Positions 36,421 through 45,469 of a stretch of DNA of 64,000 nt are shown piece after piece. Position 1 is the first letter of the stretch; each line of letters starts with the position of its first letter. The position numbers and the translations under genes were made by a program. The DNA lies in the NCBI GenBank assembly GCA_029210205.1, contig JARGOD010000015.1, positions 1 to 64,000 on the forward strand. Direction: 5' to 3'. Below the pieces are notes generated by a model that ran no database searches, was not told the origin of the DNA, and saw only the letters and a list, made by a program, of their open reading frames with translations. This DNA is from Verrucomicrobiales bacterium. Its GTDB lineage: Bacteria > Verrucomicrobiota > Verrucomicrobiia > Verrucomicrobiales > DEV007.

Positions 36421-37458
36421 ATGGAGTCCCTCACTCAAAAAGTAGCCGAAGGTCAGGATCTCGACGCCGATGACGTGCGCCGCGCCACGGAGATGATTCT
36501 CGATGACTCACTCTCCGAATCTTCGAAAGCAGATTTTCTCGCTGCCTTGGCGAAGAAAGGCGAAACGGCCTCCGAGATCGCTGCATTTGCGGAACAGTTT
36601 CTGAACCACGCCGTGGAACCGAAACTCGATCGTGCTGAAATCAACAAGCCACTTCTCGATGTCTGTGGCACGGGCGGCGATAAGCTGAACCTTTTTAACG
36701 TCTCGACGACGAGCGTTTTTCTTCTCGCTGCCGCTGGCGTCGCCGTCATCAAGCACGGAAATCGAGGCATCACCTCAAAGAGCGGCGGAGCTGACGCCCT
36801 TGAAGCACTCGGAATCCGCATCGACCTGCCAGCGGAGGAATTTGGACGTTGCGTTAATGAAGTCGGTGCTGGTTTTCTCTTTGCCCCTCTCTATCACCCG
36901 GCATTTAAAGCTGTCGTCCCTGTCCGCAAGCTTCTCGCAGAGCGCGGACAACGCACCATTTTCAATATTCTCGGGCCACTTCTGAATCCCGCAAAGCCCG
37001 ACTTCCAGCTAGTTGGCGTTTTCGATGGAGGCTTGGGATCGATCTACGCTGATATCCTGCAACACCTTGGTCGCAAGCGTGCCTGGGCAGTTCATGGGTC
37101 CGCGGGCGAGGCCGGGGGAATGGATGAGCTATCTACACTTGGGGAAACCCGGATATGGGAAACAGCCGAAGGGAGTCGGAATGATTTTTCGTTCGACCCG
37201 GTATCGGTAAGCTTGAAACAACCATCGCTCGATGAACTGACCGGAGGTGAGGCGACCGAAAACGCCGCCATCATCACTGGAATCCTCGATCGCACGATTC
37301 AAGGTCCGAAGCGCGACCTCGTCACGCTCAACAGCGCCGCGGGCTTAGTCGTCACCGGCAAAGCAGGAAACCTCGAGGAGGGCCTCGAATTGGCGCGCGA
37401 ACAAATCGATTCCGGAGCGGCTCTCGATATTTTGAAACGCTGGAGAGACTTTCGCTGA
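36421..37458 (+). CDS. trpD: Anthranilate phosphoribosyltransferase
   Basis: 345 residues from the ATG at 36421; a GTG at 36406 is the alternative. TrpD markers: LDVCGTGGDKLNLFNVSTTSVFLLAAAG, KHGNRGITSKSGGADALEALG, FLFAPLYHPAFKAVVPVRKLLAERGQRTIFNILGPLLNP, and WAVHGSAGEAGGMDELS. It transfers phosphoribosyl from PRPP to anthranilate, step two of tryptophan synthesis, in the cytoplasm. No other trp gene is in the window, so the pathway genes are scattered, as in many PVC genomes. It is followed after 45 bases by an FG-GAP protein. Confidence 0.97.
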   Translation: MESLTQKVAEGQDLDADDVRRATEMILDDSLSESSKADFLAALAKKGETASEIAAFAEQFLNHAVEPKLDRAEINKPLLDVCGTGGDKLNLFNVSTTSVFLLAAAGVAVIKHGNRGITSKSGGADALEALGIRIDLPAEEFGRCVNEVGAGFLFAPLYHPAFKAVVPVRKLLAERGQRTIFNILGPLLNPAKPDFQLVGVFDGGLGSIYADILQHLGRKRAWAVHGSAGEAGGMDELSTLGETRIWETAEGSRNDFSFDPVSVSLKQPSLDELTGGEATENAAIITGILDRTIQGPKRDLVTLNSAAGLVVTGKAGNLEEGLELAREQIDSGAALDILKRWRDFR

Positions 37459-37503
37459 ATTGGCAACTGTCCATTAACTGGAGAACGGATATACTGACGC
37501 CCC

Positions 37504-39381
37504 ATGTCAAAAAAGGTCATCATCTTCATCCTAGTCGCCCTAGTCCTCGTGGCCGCGTTGGTGATTACGAATTTTGGGAAGAATCTTCCGTTCGCTCGAT
37601 TTCGAACCCCGGCCTACACCGCAGAAATTCCTGAAATCCGTCCCAAACGCCTCGATCAGCGACTGCTTGAGCGCTTCGAAGGAGAGAATATGGCGGACAT
37701 TCTCGCTATTCTCGCCGCCGAGAAAGCGGCCTCGATGGCAAAAGAAGGGCCGAAGGAGAAGAGACCTACTCCTGATCAACTCTACGATAGTCTCCCTAAA
37801 GGCCCATTTCCCTTCGACAATAGTGCAACCCCTCGGGACAAGGAGTGGCTCACTCAATATGTCACTTCAATGAAGCGGGACGAAAATTCAAAACCGTCGC
37901 CGTCCGAAATTTGGCGCTTCAACCTTGCCTTGTCGGCACTCCAAATCAGTCCCGACAAACTCCCCGCATCACTGAAATTGAACGTGGCCATTACCCCTGA
38001 GTCGGACACGATGCCGGTGATCCTCTCAGAGCGAGAGTCCGGATTCACTCCTCCATTCACTATCGGAAACTTTGACTCAACTCCTGACATCGAAGTCATC
38101 GACGAGGGTGGCACTCGCTTAAACAAAATTTCCGAAACAGGATCAGTCGTCCCAATCGAAGGTCATGGCATCATATTTGCCGGGTCACGCCTCTATCCGG
38201 CTGATTTCGACAGCGACGGCGATACAGATCTATTCCTGATCAGGCCGGAGGGTTTTCCCAACTCTCTCCTACAAAATGACGGAAACGGGAGCTTCGAAGA
38301 CGTGACAATTGGTTTGGGCCTCCTCTCATTCAACGACACCACCGCCGCGACTTGGGTCGATTACGATAACGATGGACGACTCGATCTTCTGGAGGGGAGC
38401 GCCGATCATCCGTTGAAACTTTACCATCAGACTGCGGGAGGCGCTTTTCAGCCTATCGCCTGGGACTTGAAGCTCTGGGTTCATCGCGGCGTTCGTGAGC
38501 TCAAATGTGCCGACGTCTCCGGTGACGGAATTGCCGATATTTTTGTCGGGATCGATGATCAACCTGATCGCCTTCTCATTCCCATCCCTGCCGCGACTTG
38601 GGACGAGTGGCGCTTTGAGAATATTCTCGCTTCGCAGGGCCTCGCGCGGGCTGACGATCATGAAGCAAAATTTCTCGACTTCAATCACGATGGCGCAATC
38701 GATCTCGCCTTCTTCGGACAAAATGCAGGCGGCAAAAGCTTTTTCAGTATTGCCGTCAACGAGGGTGACGGCAGATTCAGCGACGCCACAGAGGAACTTG
38801 GCTTTATCGGCAACGAATCAGTGAGTGCTCTCGGATTAATTGATTTCGATCAAGATGGATTTGATGATCTTTACCTTGGCACTCCACGGATGGAACTGAA
38901 TCGTGCTTTCTGGAACCGGTCCGGAATGAGCTTTCGGGAAATCTCTATCGCAATCCGGGGAACTTTTCTTGATGAACCGGATAAAATCTTCACCAGTGAC
39001 CTCGACCAGAACGGCCTCAACGATCTCCTCTATTTGACTGACGAAGGCAAAATCCGATGGCTGGAACCGGGGGGCAGCACCTCATCGACCCTGCAAATTT
39101 CGCTTTCAAAGCCTCTCCGCGGTGGAAAAATCGTGACCACGGTAAGGGACCTCGATTGGATTCTGCAATCACTGACCTACACGATCGAAAATCAGACTTC
39201 ATTGAGTCTCGGCATCGGAGAGGCGGAAATCATCGAGAAGCTAACCGTTCTTTCTGCTGATGGGAACGCAACCCTCTTCGAGGGTGAACAACTTGCTCCC
39301 AACGATACCGTGATTATTCCCCTTTCTGACACTGCGCCCCGTCCTGCAGTTGGCAAAGGCGAAGCTGAAAATTCCAAGTGA
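37504..39381 (+). CDS. FG-GAP/VCBS repeat protein with N-terminal membrane anchor
   Basis: 625 residues. A hydrophobic helix at 5-24 (VIIFILVALVLVAALVITNFG) anchors it in the inner membrane. The mid and C-terminal parts contain integrin-like FG-GAP blades with DxDxDG-type calcium loops: DFDSDGDTDLFL, DYDNDGRLDLLEG, DVSGDGIADIFVG, DFNHDGAIDLAFFG, DFDQDGFDDLYLG and DLDQNGLNDLLYL. The C-terminal stretch (SLSLGIGEAEIIEKLTVLSADGNATLFEGEQLAPNDTVII) resembles the ASPIC/UnbV domain. Such proteins are common and numerous in PVC genomes, with unknown ligands. It probably stands alone behind trpD. Confidence 0.9.
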   Translation: MSKKVIIFILVALVLVAALVITNFGKNLPFARFRTPAYTAEIPEIRPKRLDQRLLERFEGENMADILAILAAEKAASMAKEGPKEKRPTPDQLYDSLPKGPFPFDNSATPRDKEWLTQYVTSMKRDENSKPSPSEIWRFNLALSALQISPDKLPASLKLNVAITPESDTMPVILSERESGFTPPFTIGNFDSTPDIEVIDEGGTRLNKISETGSVVPIEGHGIIFAGSRLYPADFDSDGDTDLFLIRPEGFPNSLLQNDGNGSFEDVTIGLGLLSFNDTTAATWVDYDNDGRLDLLEGSADHPLKLYHQTAGGAFQPIAWDLKLWVHRGVRELKCADVSGDGIADIFVGIDDQPDRLLIPIPAATWDEWRFENILASQGLARADDHEAKFLDFNHDGAIDLAFFGQNAGGKSFFSIAVNEGDGRFSDATEELGFIGNESVSALGLIDFDQDGFDDLYLGTPRMELNRAFWNRSGMSFREISIAIRGTFLDEPDKIFTSDLDQNGLNDLLYLTDEGKIRWLEPGGSTSSTLQISLSKPLRGGKIVTTVRDLDWILQSLTYTIENQTSLSLGIGEAEIIEKLTVLSADGNATLFEGEQLAPNDTVIIPLSDTAPRPAVGKGEAENSK

Positions 39382-39551
39382 TTCACTTACGCACCCGGCT
39401 TTTCATGGAAAAGTCCGCGAATTCAAAAAAGTCTGAGGACTGTGGTTTTTCACTGAGCTTTATTTTCTACAGCCCTTGTGTAAAATGGACAACGACCCCA
39501 TGATATCGGGGTTTGCCGAACTTGGCACCCGCTCTGCTGTTGACTCAAAAG

Positions 39552-40463
39552 ATGATAGTCCCCGTCCAAAAAGACGAAGCCTTTCTCGAAGACTTCACCG
39601 AAGCCGACAAAGTAACGGGTGCCATTCATGTCTGGTGGATGGGGCAAAGCGGATTTCTTCTGAAGTGGAACGGAAAGGGGCTTCTCATTGACCCTTATCT
39701 CTCCGATTCGATCACGCGGGCGCACAGCGGCACAAACACACCAATGAATCGTGTCTCAGAACGAGTCATTGATCCACTCAAACTAACTGGAGTAGATCTC
39801 CTCGCAATCACCGGAGACAGCCCGGATCGTCTCGATCCGGAAACGATCATGCCTCTTCGAGCAGCAAATCCGAAGTTAAGAATGGTTGTCCCTGCCGGCA
39901 TCGCCCAGAAGGCTGACGATTTGCTGGGGAGTTCTTCTCCGCCCATGCACCGGGTCAATGCAGGCACTTTCACGAGCATGGAAGGATTTGATTTCCACGG
40001 GATCGATTCTGCGAATCCAAAGATGCGGCGGGACGAAGAAGGCAATTCTAAAGACCTCGGTTATGTCATCCTCTTTGGGCCGTTTGCCATCTTTCACAGT
40101 GGAGAAACGATTTGGCATACTCATCTCGTCAAACAAGTCCGTCGCTGGACAATCAACCTGTCCTTTCTCCCCATCAACGGTAACGTGAAAACCGGGGAAC
40201 GCGGCGATACTCTGAATGGCTTCGAAGCCGCTGCGCTCGCGAAGTCTATTAGCACCAGCATTGTCATTCCCTGCCAATTTGATCTCTTCGATCAGGGCAA
40301 TGTCACTACTGAAGAGTTCTCAACCTGCTGTGATCGCCTCGGTCAGCGCTCGCGAATTCTGAAACTCGGTCAGCGCATGACAATGGGGCCGATCACCGAA
40401 GCCAGCGCCGGGAAGGCACTCCCAAGCGAGCCTCACCGCAACGACTGGGGCCTCGGATACTGA
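39552..40463 (+). CDS. Metallo-beta-lactamase fold protein (UlaG-like), metal motif lost
   Basis: The ATG at 39552 gives 303 residues (the frame starts further up at TTG). HVWWMGQSGFLLKWNGKGLLIDPYLSD and GTNTPMNRV are characteristic of UlaG-type lactonases in the MBL superfamily. However, the zinc motif HxHxDH is replaced: LLAITGDSPDRLDPETI stands where THDHxDHLDPETL is normal. FHSGETIWHTHLV (usually GDTxxH) and LPINGN (usually LPIN-G) remain. The enzyme therefore probably cannot bind two zinc ions as usual. It could be inactive or use other chemistry. A hairpin terminator follows at 40500-40515. Confidence 0.8.
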   Translation: MIVPVQKDEAFLEDFTEADKVTGAIHVWWMGQSGFLLKWNGKGLLIDPYLSDSITRAHSGTNTPMNRVSERVIDPLKLTGVDLLAITGDSPDRLDPETIMPLRAANPKLRMVVPAGIAQKADDLLGSSSPPMHRVNAGTFTSMEGFDFHGIDSANPKMRRDEEGNSKDLGYVILFGPFAIFHSGETIWHTHLVKQVRRWTINLSFLPINGNVKTGERGDTLNGFEAAALAKSISTSIVIPCQFDLFDQGNVTTEEFSTCCDRLGQRSRILKLGQRMTMGPITEASAGKALPSEPHRNDWGLGY

Positions 40464-40499
40464 TCTTTGCGGGCTATTTCAGCGTCTTTTCTTGAAAAA

Positions 40500-40520
40500 G
40501 CGGAGAAAACTCCGCGTATT
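40500..40520 (+). terminator. Terminator-like hairpin behind MBL-fold gene
   Basis: GCGGAG (40500-40505), loop AAAA, CTCCGC (40510-40515), followed by the T-rich GTATTTATT. It is a stable 6-bp GC stem 37 bases beyond the stop at 40463. Confidence 0.6.
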
Positions 40521-40860
40521 TATTCCTTGTGAATCCACTTAAAATTTCATAAATGTTAATAGAACCCGCATTTTAGTGAACTTTTAGTTGATTTTTTATT
40601 GAACAGATCTACCAACCGAGGCACAAAGGTATCTCAGTTGAAGGAAACTTTCGGGCAATTTTCAGGCGACCTGCACGTTACTAATAGATAAGAGAGAGCC
40701 GGCCACGGTTTATCCTCTCTCACATGGGCCGAAATTGACGATTCCTTCCTTTCTGAAAAGATCAGCGATCTGAGCGTGCTTAGCGGAACACTTCCTGCTT
40801 TCTCATTCTGTATCTCTGTTCCCGTTCCGATTCGGCACCCCAACAACCCACTCAACACTC
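40521..40860 (+). promoter_or_regulatory. Long leader region of the sigma factor gene
   Basis: About 340 non-coding bases precede the sigma factor ATG. The left part (40521-40620) is AT-rich, the usual place for promoters, though no confident -35/-10 pair was found. GAGAGAG at 40692-40698 can pair with CTCTCTC at 40715-40721 across a 16-base loop. The part next to the gene is C/T-rich with no AG-rich ribosome-binding site. I see no open frame of note in it. Confidence 0.35.
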
Positions 40861-41769
40861 ATGGCAAATTTAGAAATGGATGGCGGCATCAAGATCTACC
40901 TTCGGGAGATCGGAAAAACGCCTCTACTCACTCGCGAAGAAGAGGTCCAACTCGCTGACCGTATCAAGAACGGCGACAAGGAAGCTCGCGCTCACATGAT
41001 CAAAGCTAACCTTCGCCTCGTCGTGAAGATTGCGCAGGATTACGCGAACTACGGCCTTCCTCTTCTTGACCTTATCTCAGAAGGAAACATCGGCCTCATG
41101 AAGGCGGTCGAACGATTTGACCCCAACAAAGGTGGTAAGCTCTCTACCTACGCAGCATGGTGGATCAAGCAATCCATCAAGCGAGCTCTTGCGAACCAAA
41201 GTAAAACGATTCGTCTTCCCGTCCACATGGTGGACAAAATTTCAAAGATGCGCCGTGTCGCCATGGTCCTCAGCGAAGAGCTCGGTCGCGAGCCAACCGA
41301 CGAAGAACTCGCCGAAGAGATTGGAATAGATCGCGCCAAGCTCTCCCACCTCAAGTCTGCGGCGCTGCGCCCGGCCTCACTTGATGCGCCGATCAGCGAC
41401 GACGACAACACAGAGTTTGGTGAAATCATTGGTGACGAGAAAGCCCAGACACCTCTTGAGCTTCTCAGCCACAAGAACATGCACATGCAGCTCGATGACC
41501 TCCTCGAGGTCCTCGACGAGCGTGAGCGGAAGATTATCGACGCCCGCTTCGGCCTCGCCGGCCAAAAGCCCAAGACGCTCGAAGAAGTTGGTCAGGAGTT
41601 CGGAGTCACCCGCGAGCGTATTCGCCAGCTGCAAAACATTGCCCTGAAGAAACTGCGCCGCGCCCTTCAGAAGAAAGAGGATCCAGGACCCCGTCCGCTT
41701 CGCAAAGCAGGTGAGCCGGACGACGACGATTTCTTTTCGGACCACGAAGAGACCGCTCTGGCGATGTAA
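40861..41769 (+). CDS. rpoD: RNA polymerase sigma-70 factor, principal type (RpoD/SigA)
   Basis: 302 residues; lacks region 1.1, as in PVC principal factors. Region 1.2 (GGIKIYLREIGKTPLLTREEE), region 2 (LISEGNIGLMKAVERFDPNKGGKLSTYAAWWIKQSIKRALANQSKTIRLPVHM), region 3 (about 120-195) and region 4 (LEEVGQEFGVTRERIRQLQNIALKKLRRAL) are all intact, so it recognises -35/-10 promoters and starts transcription. An acidic tail (EPDDDDFFSDHEETALAM) follows. It could instead be the related stationary-type factor, but the region 2.4/4.2 sequences are of the housekeeping kind. A clear terminator lies downstream. Confidence 0.93.
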   Translation: MANLEMDGGIKIYLREIGKTPLLTREEEVQLADRIKNGDKEARAHMIKANLRLVVKIAQDYANYGLPLLDLISEGNIGLMKAVERFDPNKGGKLSTYAAWWIKQSIKRALANQSKTIRLPVHMVDKISKMRRVAMVLSEELGREPTDEELAEEIGIDRAKLSHLKSAALRPASLDAPISDDDNTEFGEIIGDEKAQTPLELLSHKNMHMQLDDLLEVLDERERKIIDARFGLAGQKPKTLEEVGQEFGVTRERIRQLQNIALKKLRRALQKKEDPGPRPLRKAGEPDDDDFFSDHEETALAM

Positions 41770-41793
41770 TTTCGCTGCTAAGCGAGTCCGAAT

Positions 41794-41832
41794 AAAAGCC
41801 GTTTTTCCTCAGCAGAGGGAAACGGCTTTTTT
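41794..41832 (+). terminator. Rho-independent terminator of sigma factor gene
   Basis: AAGCCGTTTTTCCTC at 41796-41810 pairs with GAGGGAAACGGCTTTT at 41815-41830 around AGCA, followed by a T-run. The A-run before it also gives function in the opposite direction, where fabF ends. Confidence 0.85.
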
Positions 41833-41906
41833 CGTGGCCATGAAACGAAGAAATCCCCCTGTTCTGGCTTTTCTCCGATGAAGTGCACCGATTGAACAAG
41901 AGAGGA

Positions 41907-43154
41907 CTAATCCTCAAACCGCTCAACCAGAAGCGAGGCATTGTGTCCGCCGAATCCAAAGGAATTCGTAAGGGCTTTGTCCACTTTGACCTCGCGGGCC
42001 ACGTTCGGAACGTAGTCGAGATCGCACTGAGGGTCCTGCTCGTCGAGGTTGATCGTTGGGGGAATCACTCCTTCATTGATCGCTTTGACACAGGCGGCCA
42101 GCTCAACACCGCCAGCGGCTCCGAGAAGGTGACCGGTCATAGACTTCGTTGAACTCACGATAAGGCCATCTTTCGCGTAGTCGCCAAAGACACCCTTGAT
42201 TGCTTTAGTCTCGCAGACGTCACCGAGGCCCGTAGAAGTGCCGTGAGCGTTTACGTAGTCTACCTCTTCAGGATTCAGCTTCGCGTGCTTGAGAGCCATG
42301 TCCATGCAGCGACGGGCACCATCGCCTTCAGGATGAGGGGAAGTGAGGTGGTGGGCATCGGCAGATACCCCATAACCGGTCAGTTCGGCATAAATGTGAG
42401 CACCGCGCTTTTTCGCATGCTCAAGTTCTTCGATCACGGCGACACCGGCTCCTTCGCCCATGACAAATCCGTCGCGACCGACGTCAAAAGGACGAGAGGC
42501 AGCCTCTGGATCATCATTGCGCATACTGAGCGCTTTCATATTTCCAAATCCGGCAAGCCCCATAGGACAAATCGTTGATTCAGAGCCACCTGCGACAAAG
42601 ATATCGGCATCACCGAACTTAATCATGCGCCAGGCCTCACCAATGTTGTGGTTCGACGTCGCGCAAGCCGTGACGATACACATGTTCGGTCCACGAAGAT
42701 TGTACTCCATGGAAACCATCCCGCTCGAAATGTTCGCGATCATCATGGGGATCGTGAAGGGGGAAACGCGGCTTGGAGATTTCTCAAGAAGGTTCACGTG
42801 CTGTCCTTCGAGCGTCATGAGACCGCCTATGCCACTGCCGACCATGCAACCGAATCGATCAAGATCGACGGCCTCAAGATCAACGCCACAGTCTTTCATC
42901 GCCATCACCGATGCAGCCATTCCAAGCTGGGCAAATCGGTCCGCGCGACGAGCATCTTTTGGATTCGTGAAAAATCCTTTGGGGTCAAAATCGCGAACTT
43001 CTCCGGCAATCTTGCAATCATAGTCGGCCAGAGAAGGGTCGGCAATACGTCCGATTCCACTTTTTCCTGCGACGAGATTCGACCAGAAAGCATCCAGATC
43101 GTTACCGACCGGAGACACTAAACCCATTCCTGTGATGACGACGCGACGTTCCAT
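41907..43154 (-). CDS. fabF: 3-oxoacyl-[acyl-carrier-protein] synthase II
   Basis: 415 residues. Catalytic triad: Cys164 in VTACATSNHN, His304 in VNAHGTSTGLGD and His342 in SMTGHLLGAAGG. N-terminal MERRVVITGMGLVSPVGND and the C-terminal TNSFGFGGHNASLLVERF are typical. It condenses malonyl-ACP with acyl-ACP in fatty acid elongation in the cytoplasm. The acyl carrier protein gene usually next to it is not here. It starts 86 bases from the small zinc-ribbon membrane protein gene on the same strand and may be read by its own promoter. Confidence 0.97.
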   Translation of the reverse strand: MERRVVITGMGLVSPVGNDLDAFWSNLVAGKSGIGRIADPSLADYDCKIAGEVRDFDPKGFFTNPKDARRADRFAQLGMAASVMAMKDCGVDLEAVDLDRFGCMVGSGIGGLMTLEGQHVNLLEKSPSRVSPFTIPMMIANISSGMVSMEYNLRGPNMCIVTACATSNHNIGEAWRMIKFGDADIFVAGGSESTICPMGLAGFGNMKALSMRNDDPEAASRPFDVGRDGFVMGEGAGVAVIEELEHAKKRGAHIYAELTGYGVSADAHHLTSPHPEGDGARRCMDMALKHAKLNPEEVDYVNAHGTSTGLGDVCETKAIKGVFGDYAKDGLIVSSTKSMTGHLLGAAGGVELAACVKAINEGVIPPTINLDEQDPQCDLDYVPNVAREVKVDKALTNSFGFGGHNASLLVERFED

Positions 43155-43240
43155 GTTTGAGACTCAAATTGGCGGCTAAACTGCGCTCGCTTAGGGTCCA
43201 ATGCAAGACGATTTCTCGGTCCCGCGAGGGCTCCTACCCT

Positions 43241-43480
43241 CTAAATTTCGATCACTTTTTCACGCTCATTCATTGCCCCGCAACGCGGGCATTCGGCGAG
43301 ATCATGATCGGAGGGGTCTTCGAAGACATGGTCACAAATGCCACAGATCACAAAAAATTTTCTACGACGGTTTTCGCGACCTTTCTGAAATATCTCGGCA
43401 GCGACCCACGCGAAAAATACGGAGCAAAGGATGATGGCCAGAAATACGGCAATCATGCCGTCGAGAGTGACGCGAAACAT
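43241..43480 (-). CDS. Small membrane protein with zinc ribbon
   Basis: 79 residues from the ATG at 43480, two bases after the stop of the TonB-like gene; a longer frame starts within that gene and is not favoured. A membrane helix (MIAVFLAIILCSVFFAWVAAEIF) near residues 9-31 is followed by an RRRK motif and a cytoplasmic zinc ribbon, CGICDHVFEDPSDHDLAECPRCG (two CxxC pairs, with the second as CPRC). Function unknown. Its tight spacing makes it the last member of the GTPase-Exb operon. Confidence 0.82.
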   Translation of the reverse strand: MFRVTLDGMIAVFLAIILCSVFFAWVAAEIFQKGRENRRRKFFVICGICDHVFEDPSDHDLAECPRCGAMNEREKVIEI

Positions 43481-43482
43481 GA

Positions 43483-44226
43483 TCAGTCTTTTGTTCGAAT
43501 TGCCAGCCAACCGGAGCTGGATCGTGCCTCAGGAAGATAACGCAGAGTGGATTCCACGACCTGCTTAATTTCTCCCTCCGCCTGAGAGTCGAGCTCACTC
43601 TCTACTTCTTCCACTTTCACCATACCCTCTTCGTCGACGACGAGCTTAAGCCTCATTGCAGGGATCTGCTCAGCAAGGCCGAGGTAATCCTCGAGGATAG
43701 ACCACGGCGCGACCTCACGGTGCATCAGTTCGCCCTGGGCAGTTAAAATCACAGGGTTCTCGAAAGTTTTCTCAGAAGTAGAAAAACCAGCCCCAATCAC
43801 AGCCTCTGAGGGAGGCATCGTCCATGAAAACGCGAGTTCTTCCGGACTCATTTCAGTAGTTTGGAAAGAAGGCGTAAATCTCACGGGCAACTCATCGATC
43901 GAAATTTGAACTCCTGTGGCCTCGGAGGGAGGGAGAAGAAAGGTCATCCGATCGCTAACACGTTGCAATAATGATCTGATATTGGGATCAGCAGGATCCA
44001 TCAAAGAAATCGTGTCTGCTCTTGGTTTCTCGCGCGTCGGTGATGGATAGACAACCTGAAAGAGATAAAATCCGGAACCGTGAATAACCACAGAGAAAAC
44101 AAGGAAAGCAGTCAAATGAACCCATGACCGCCGATTTTTCACCCAGTTGAATATGGTCGGATTTGGATCTTCCTCCTCATCAAAAATTGATGGAGAAGTC
44201 TCGGCTCTCTGAAAACCTTTCCACAT
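43483..44226 (-). CDS. TonB-like energy transducer, divergent
   Basis: 247 residues. A cytoplasmic head (residues 1-35) precedes a single helix, VHLTAFLVFSVVIHGSGFYLFQVV, as in TonB/TolA, then a periplasmic part. The C-terminal stretch MRLKLVVDEEGMVKVEEVESELDSQAEGEIKQVVESTLRYLPEARS resembles the TonB C-terminal fold by eye (beta-alpha-beta with a small linker). The Pro-rich spacer usual in TonB is not present. It is six bases behind exbD, so a proton-driven trimer of ExbB/ExbD/TonB-like is likely. It is the candidate output arm of the complex. Confidence 0.72.
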   Translation of the reverse strand: MWKGFQRAETSPSIFDEEEDPNPTIFNWVKNRRSWVHLTAFLVFSVVIHGSGFYLFQVVYPSPTREKPRADTISLMDPADPNIRSLLQRVSDRMTFLLPPSEATGVQISIDELPVRFTPSFQTTEMSPEELAFSWTMPPSEAVIGAGFSTSEKTFENPVILTAQGELMHREVAPWSILEDYLGLAEQIPAMRLKLVVDEEGMVKVEEVESELDSQAEGEIKQVVESTLRYLPEARSSSGWLAIRTKD

Positions 44227-44232
44227 CTTTTC

Positions 44233-44637
44233 TCAGCTGGTTTCCTGTTGAGTCGCGAACGACAGTTCAAATCCCCGCTGCAAAATGAAGCGCGATATGT
44301 TCATCACCGTTCCGTAGCTGACGGACTCATCGCCGAGAAGAATCACTTCCTTCGATCGTTCTGAGCCTTTATCCAGCTTCATCCCCAGCTGCTCCAAATT
44401 TATTCTTTCATCATTAAAATAAATCTCCGAGGTCTTTCCGGGAATTAAGGTGATGATGTGAGCATCCTCCGCAGACGGGAGCGCAGAACTGGATCGGGGT
44501 AGCGAAACATCGACTCCTGATTTGAGGACAAGGTTTGAACCAAACAGGAAAAAGATAAGGAGGAGCAAGACCACATCGACCAGCGGCGAAGTGTAAAGCA
44601 TCCCGGAACGATCGCTCAATGTAGATTCCAGTTTCAA
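44233..44637 (-). CDS. exbD: ExbD/TolR biopolymer transport protein
   Basis: 134 residues. N-terminal cytoplasmic stub, single helix SPLVDVVLLLLIFFLFGSNLVL with the conserved Asp (D in LVDVV) that carries protons, and the periplasmic domain (DVSLPRSSSALP to VILLGDESVSYGTVMNISRFILQRGFELSFATQQ) typical of ExbD/TolR. It forms the dimer inside the ExbB pentamer and couples proton flow to the TonB-like arm. It is 12 bases behind exbB and 6 before the TonB-like gene. Confidence 0.93.
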   Translation of the reverse strand: MKLESTLSDRSGMLYTSPLVDVVLLLLIFFLFGSNLVLKSGVDVSLPRSSSALPSAEDAHIITLIPGKTSEIYFNDERINLEQLGMKLDKGSERSKEVILLGDESVSYGTVMNISRFILQRGFELSFATQQETS

Positions 44638-44649
44638 AGCATCAGCGAC

Positions 44650-45363
44650 TTACTCTTTCGATGAAGACGGGTCTTCCTCATCGACTTCAGGAAGCTCGAT
44701 TTCTTCGACCTGCTCAAGCGGCTTATCAGGCCTGATTGAAATGATGTCGGTCGGTTGCGTTCGAAGATCACATATCGTGTTCACGATTTCGATCCCGGCG
44801 CTCTCCATATCATAGATGATGCTTTTCGCGTAAGCCCGAAGGTGTGAGTAGAAAACGAAAGCTGGCACAGCAACCATGAGACCGGCTGCAGATGTGATCA
44901 ACGCTTCGTAAACGCCCTGCGAGATTTCGGCAACCGTGGCAAAACCACCAATGGCATTAATCTGGACAAATGTATCGATAAGACCCAGGACGGAGCCAAG
45001 CAATCCTATGAGCGGAGCGATGTAAGCCACCGTAAGGAGAACCGAAAGATGCTTTTCTAACTTCGGGACTTCAAGTTGCCCGCTTTCCTGAACAACCTCT
45101 TTCAACTCAGATCGCGAAGCTGAGTAGCGGCGGATCGCAGAATGAATCACTCTTGCAACAGGCCCGGGAGTGGAGGCACATTCGGAAAGAGCCTCAGCAT
45201 ACGCCTTGTTCTTGATTAGGTTCCTCAAACCAAAAAGAAGATCGCCTACATCGATTCTTGCACGATGAAAATAGAACAGCCTCTCTAGAAAAATCGCAAT
45301 CGCAATGATGGAGCAGCCCAGAAGCAGCCACATCAAAGGTCCGCCTTTCGTGATTAAATCCAT
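44650..45363 (-). CDS. exbB: ExbB/TolQ/MotA proton channel family protein
   Basis: 237 residues with three membrane helices: GPLMWLLLGCSIIAIAIFLERLFYF near residues 7-30, LLTVAYIAPLIGLLGSVLGLIDTFVQ near 107-132 and ALITSAAGLMVAVPAFVFYSHLRAYA near 155-180. The MotA_TolQ_ExbB signature GLLGSVLGLIDTF is intact. The C-terminus is acidic (EQVEEIELPEVDEEDPSSSKE). It forms the inner-membrane pentamer that moves protons. The stop of the frameshift-extended roadblock gene is 9 bases upstream. Confidence 0.95.
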   Translation of the reverse strand: MDLITKGGPLMWLLLGCSIIAIAIFLERLFYFHRARIDVGDLLFGLRNLIKNKAYAEALSECASTPGPVARVIHSAIRRYSASRSELKEVVQESGQLEVPKLEKHLSVLLTVAYIAPLIGLLGSVLGLIDTFVQINAIGGFATVAEISQGVYEALITSAAGLMVAVPAFVFYSHLRAYAKSIIYDMESAGIEIVNTICDLRTQPTDIISIRPDKPLEQVEEIELPEVDEEDPSSSKE

Positions 45364-45372
45364 GGTGATAAA

Positions 45373-45469
45373 TTACTCAAACAATTCGCGGGAGGGAAAG
45401 ACCATTAACATACCTTCCCGCACCGGCAAAGCGTCTATTTTGAAGGTCATTTCAGGACCAGTTCCCGGC
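45373..45469 (-). other. Out-of-frame continuation of the roadblock gene (frameshift tail)
   Basis: In the frame one base forward of the roadblock gene, the sequence reads on past its stop: GPFYF/EPGTGPEMTFKIDAL, then VREGMLMVFPSRELFE, ending at TAA 45373-45375, 9 bases before the exbB ATG. The join lies in two T4 runs on the minus strand (45478-45481 and 45472-45475) just before TGA 45470-45472. Deleting one T, or a +1 slip at TTT-TGA, joins the frames. This makes the gene spacing match the tight operon. Confidence 0.55.
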
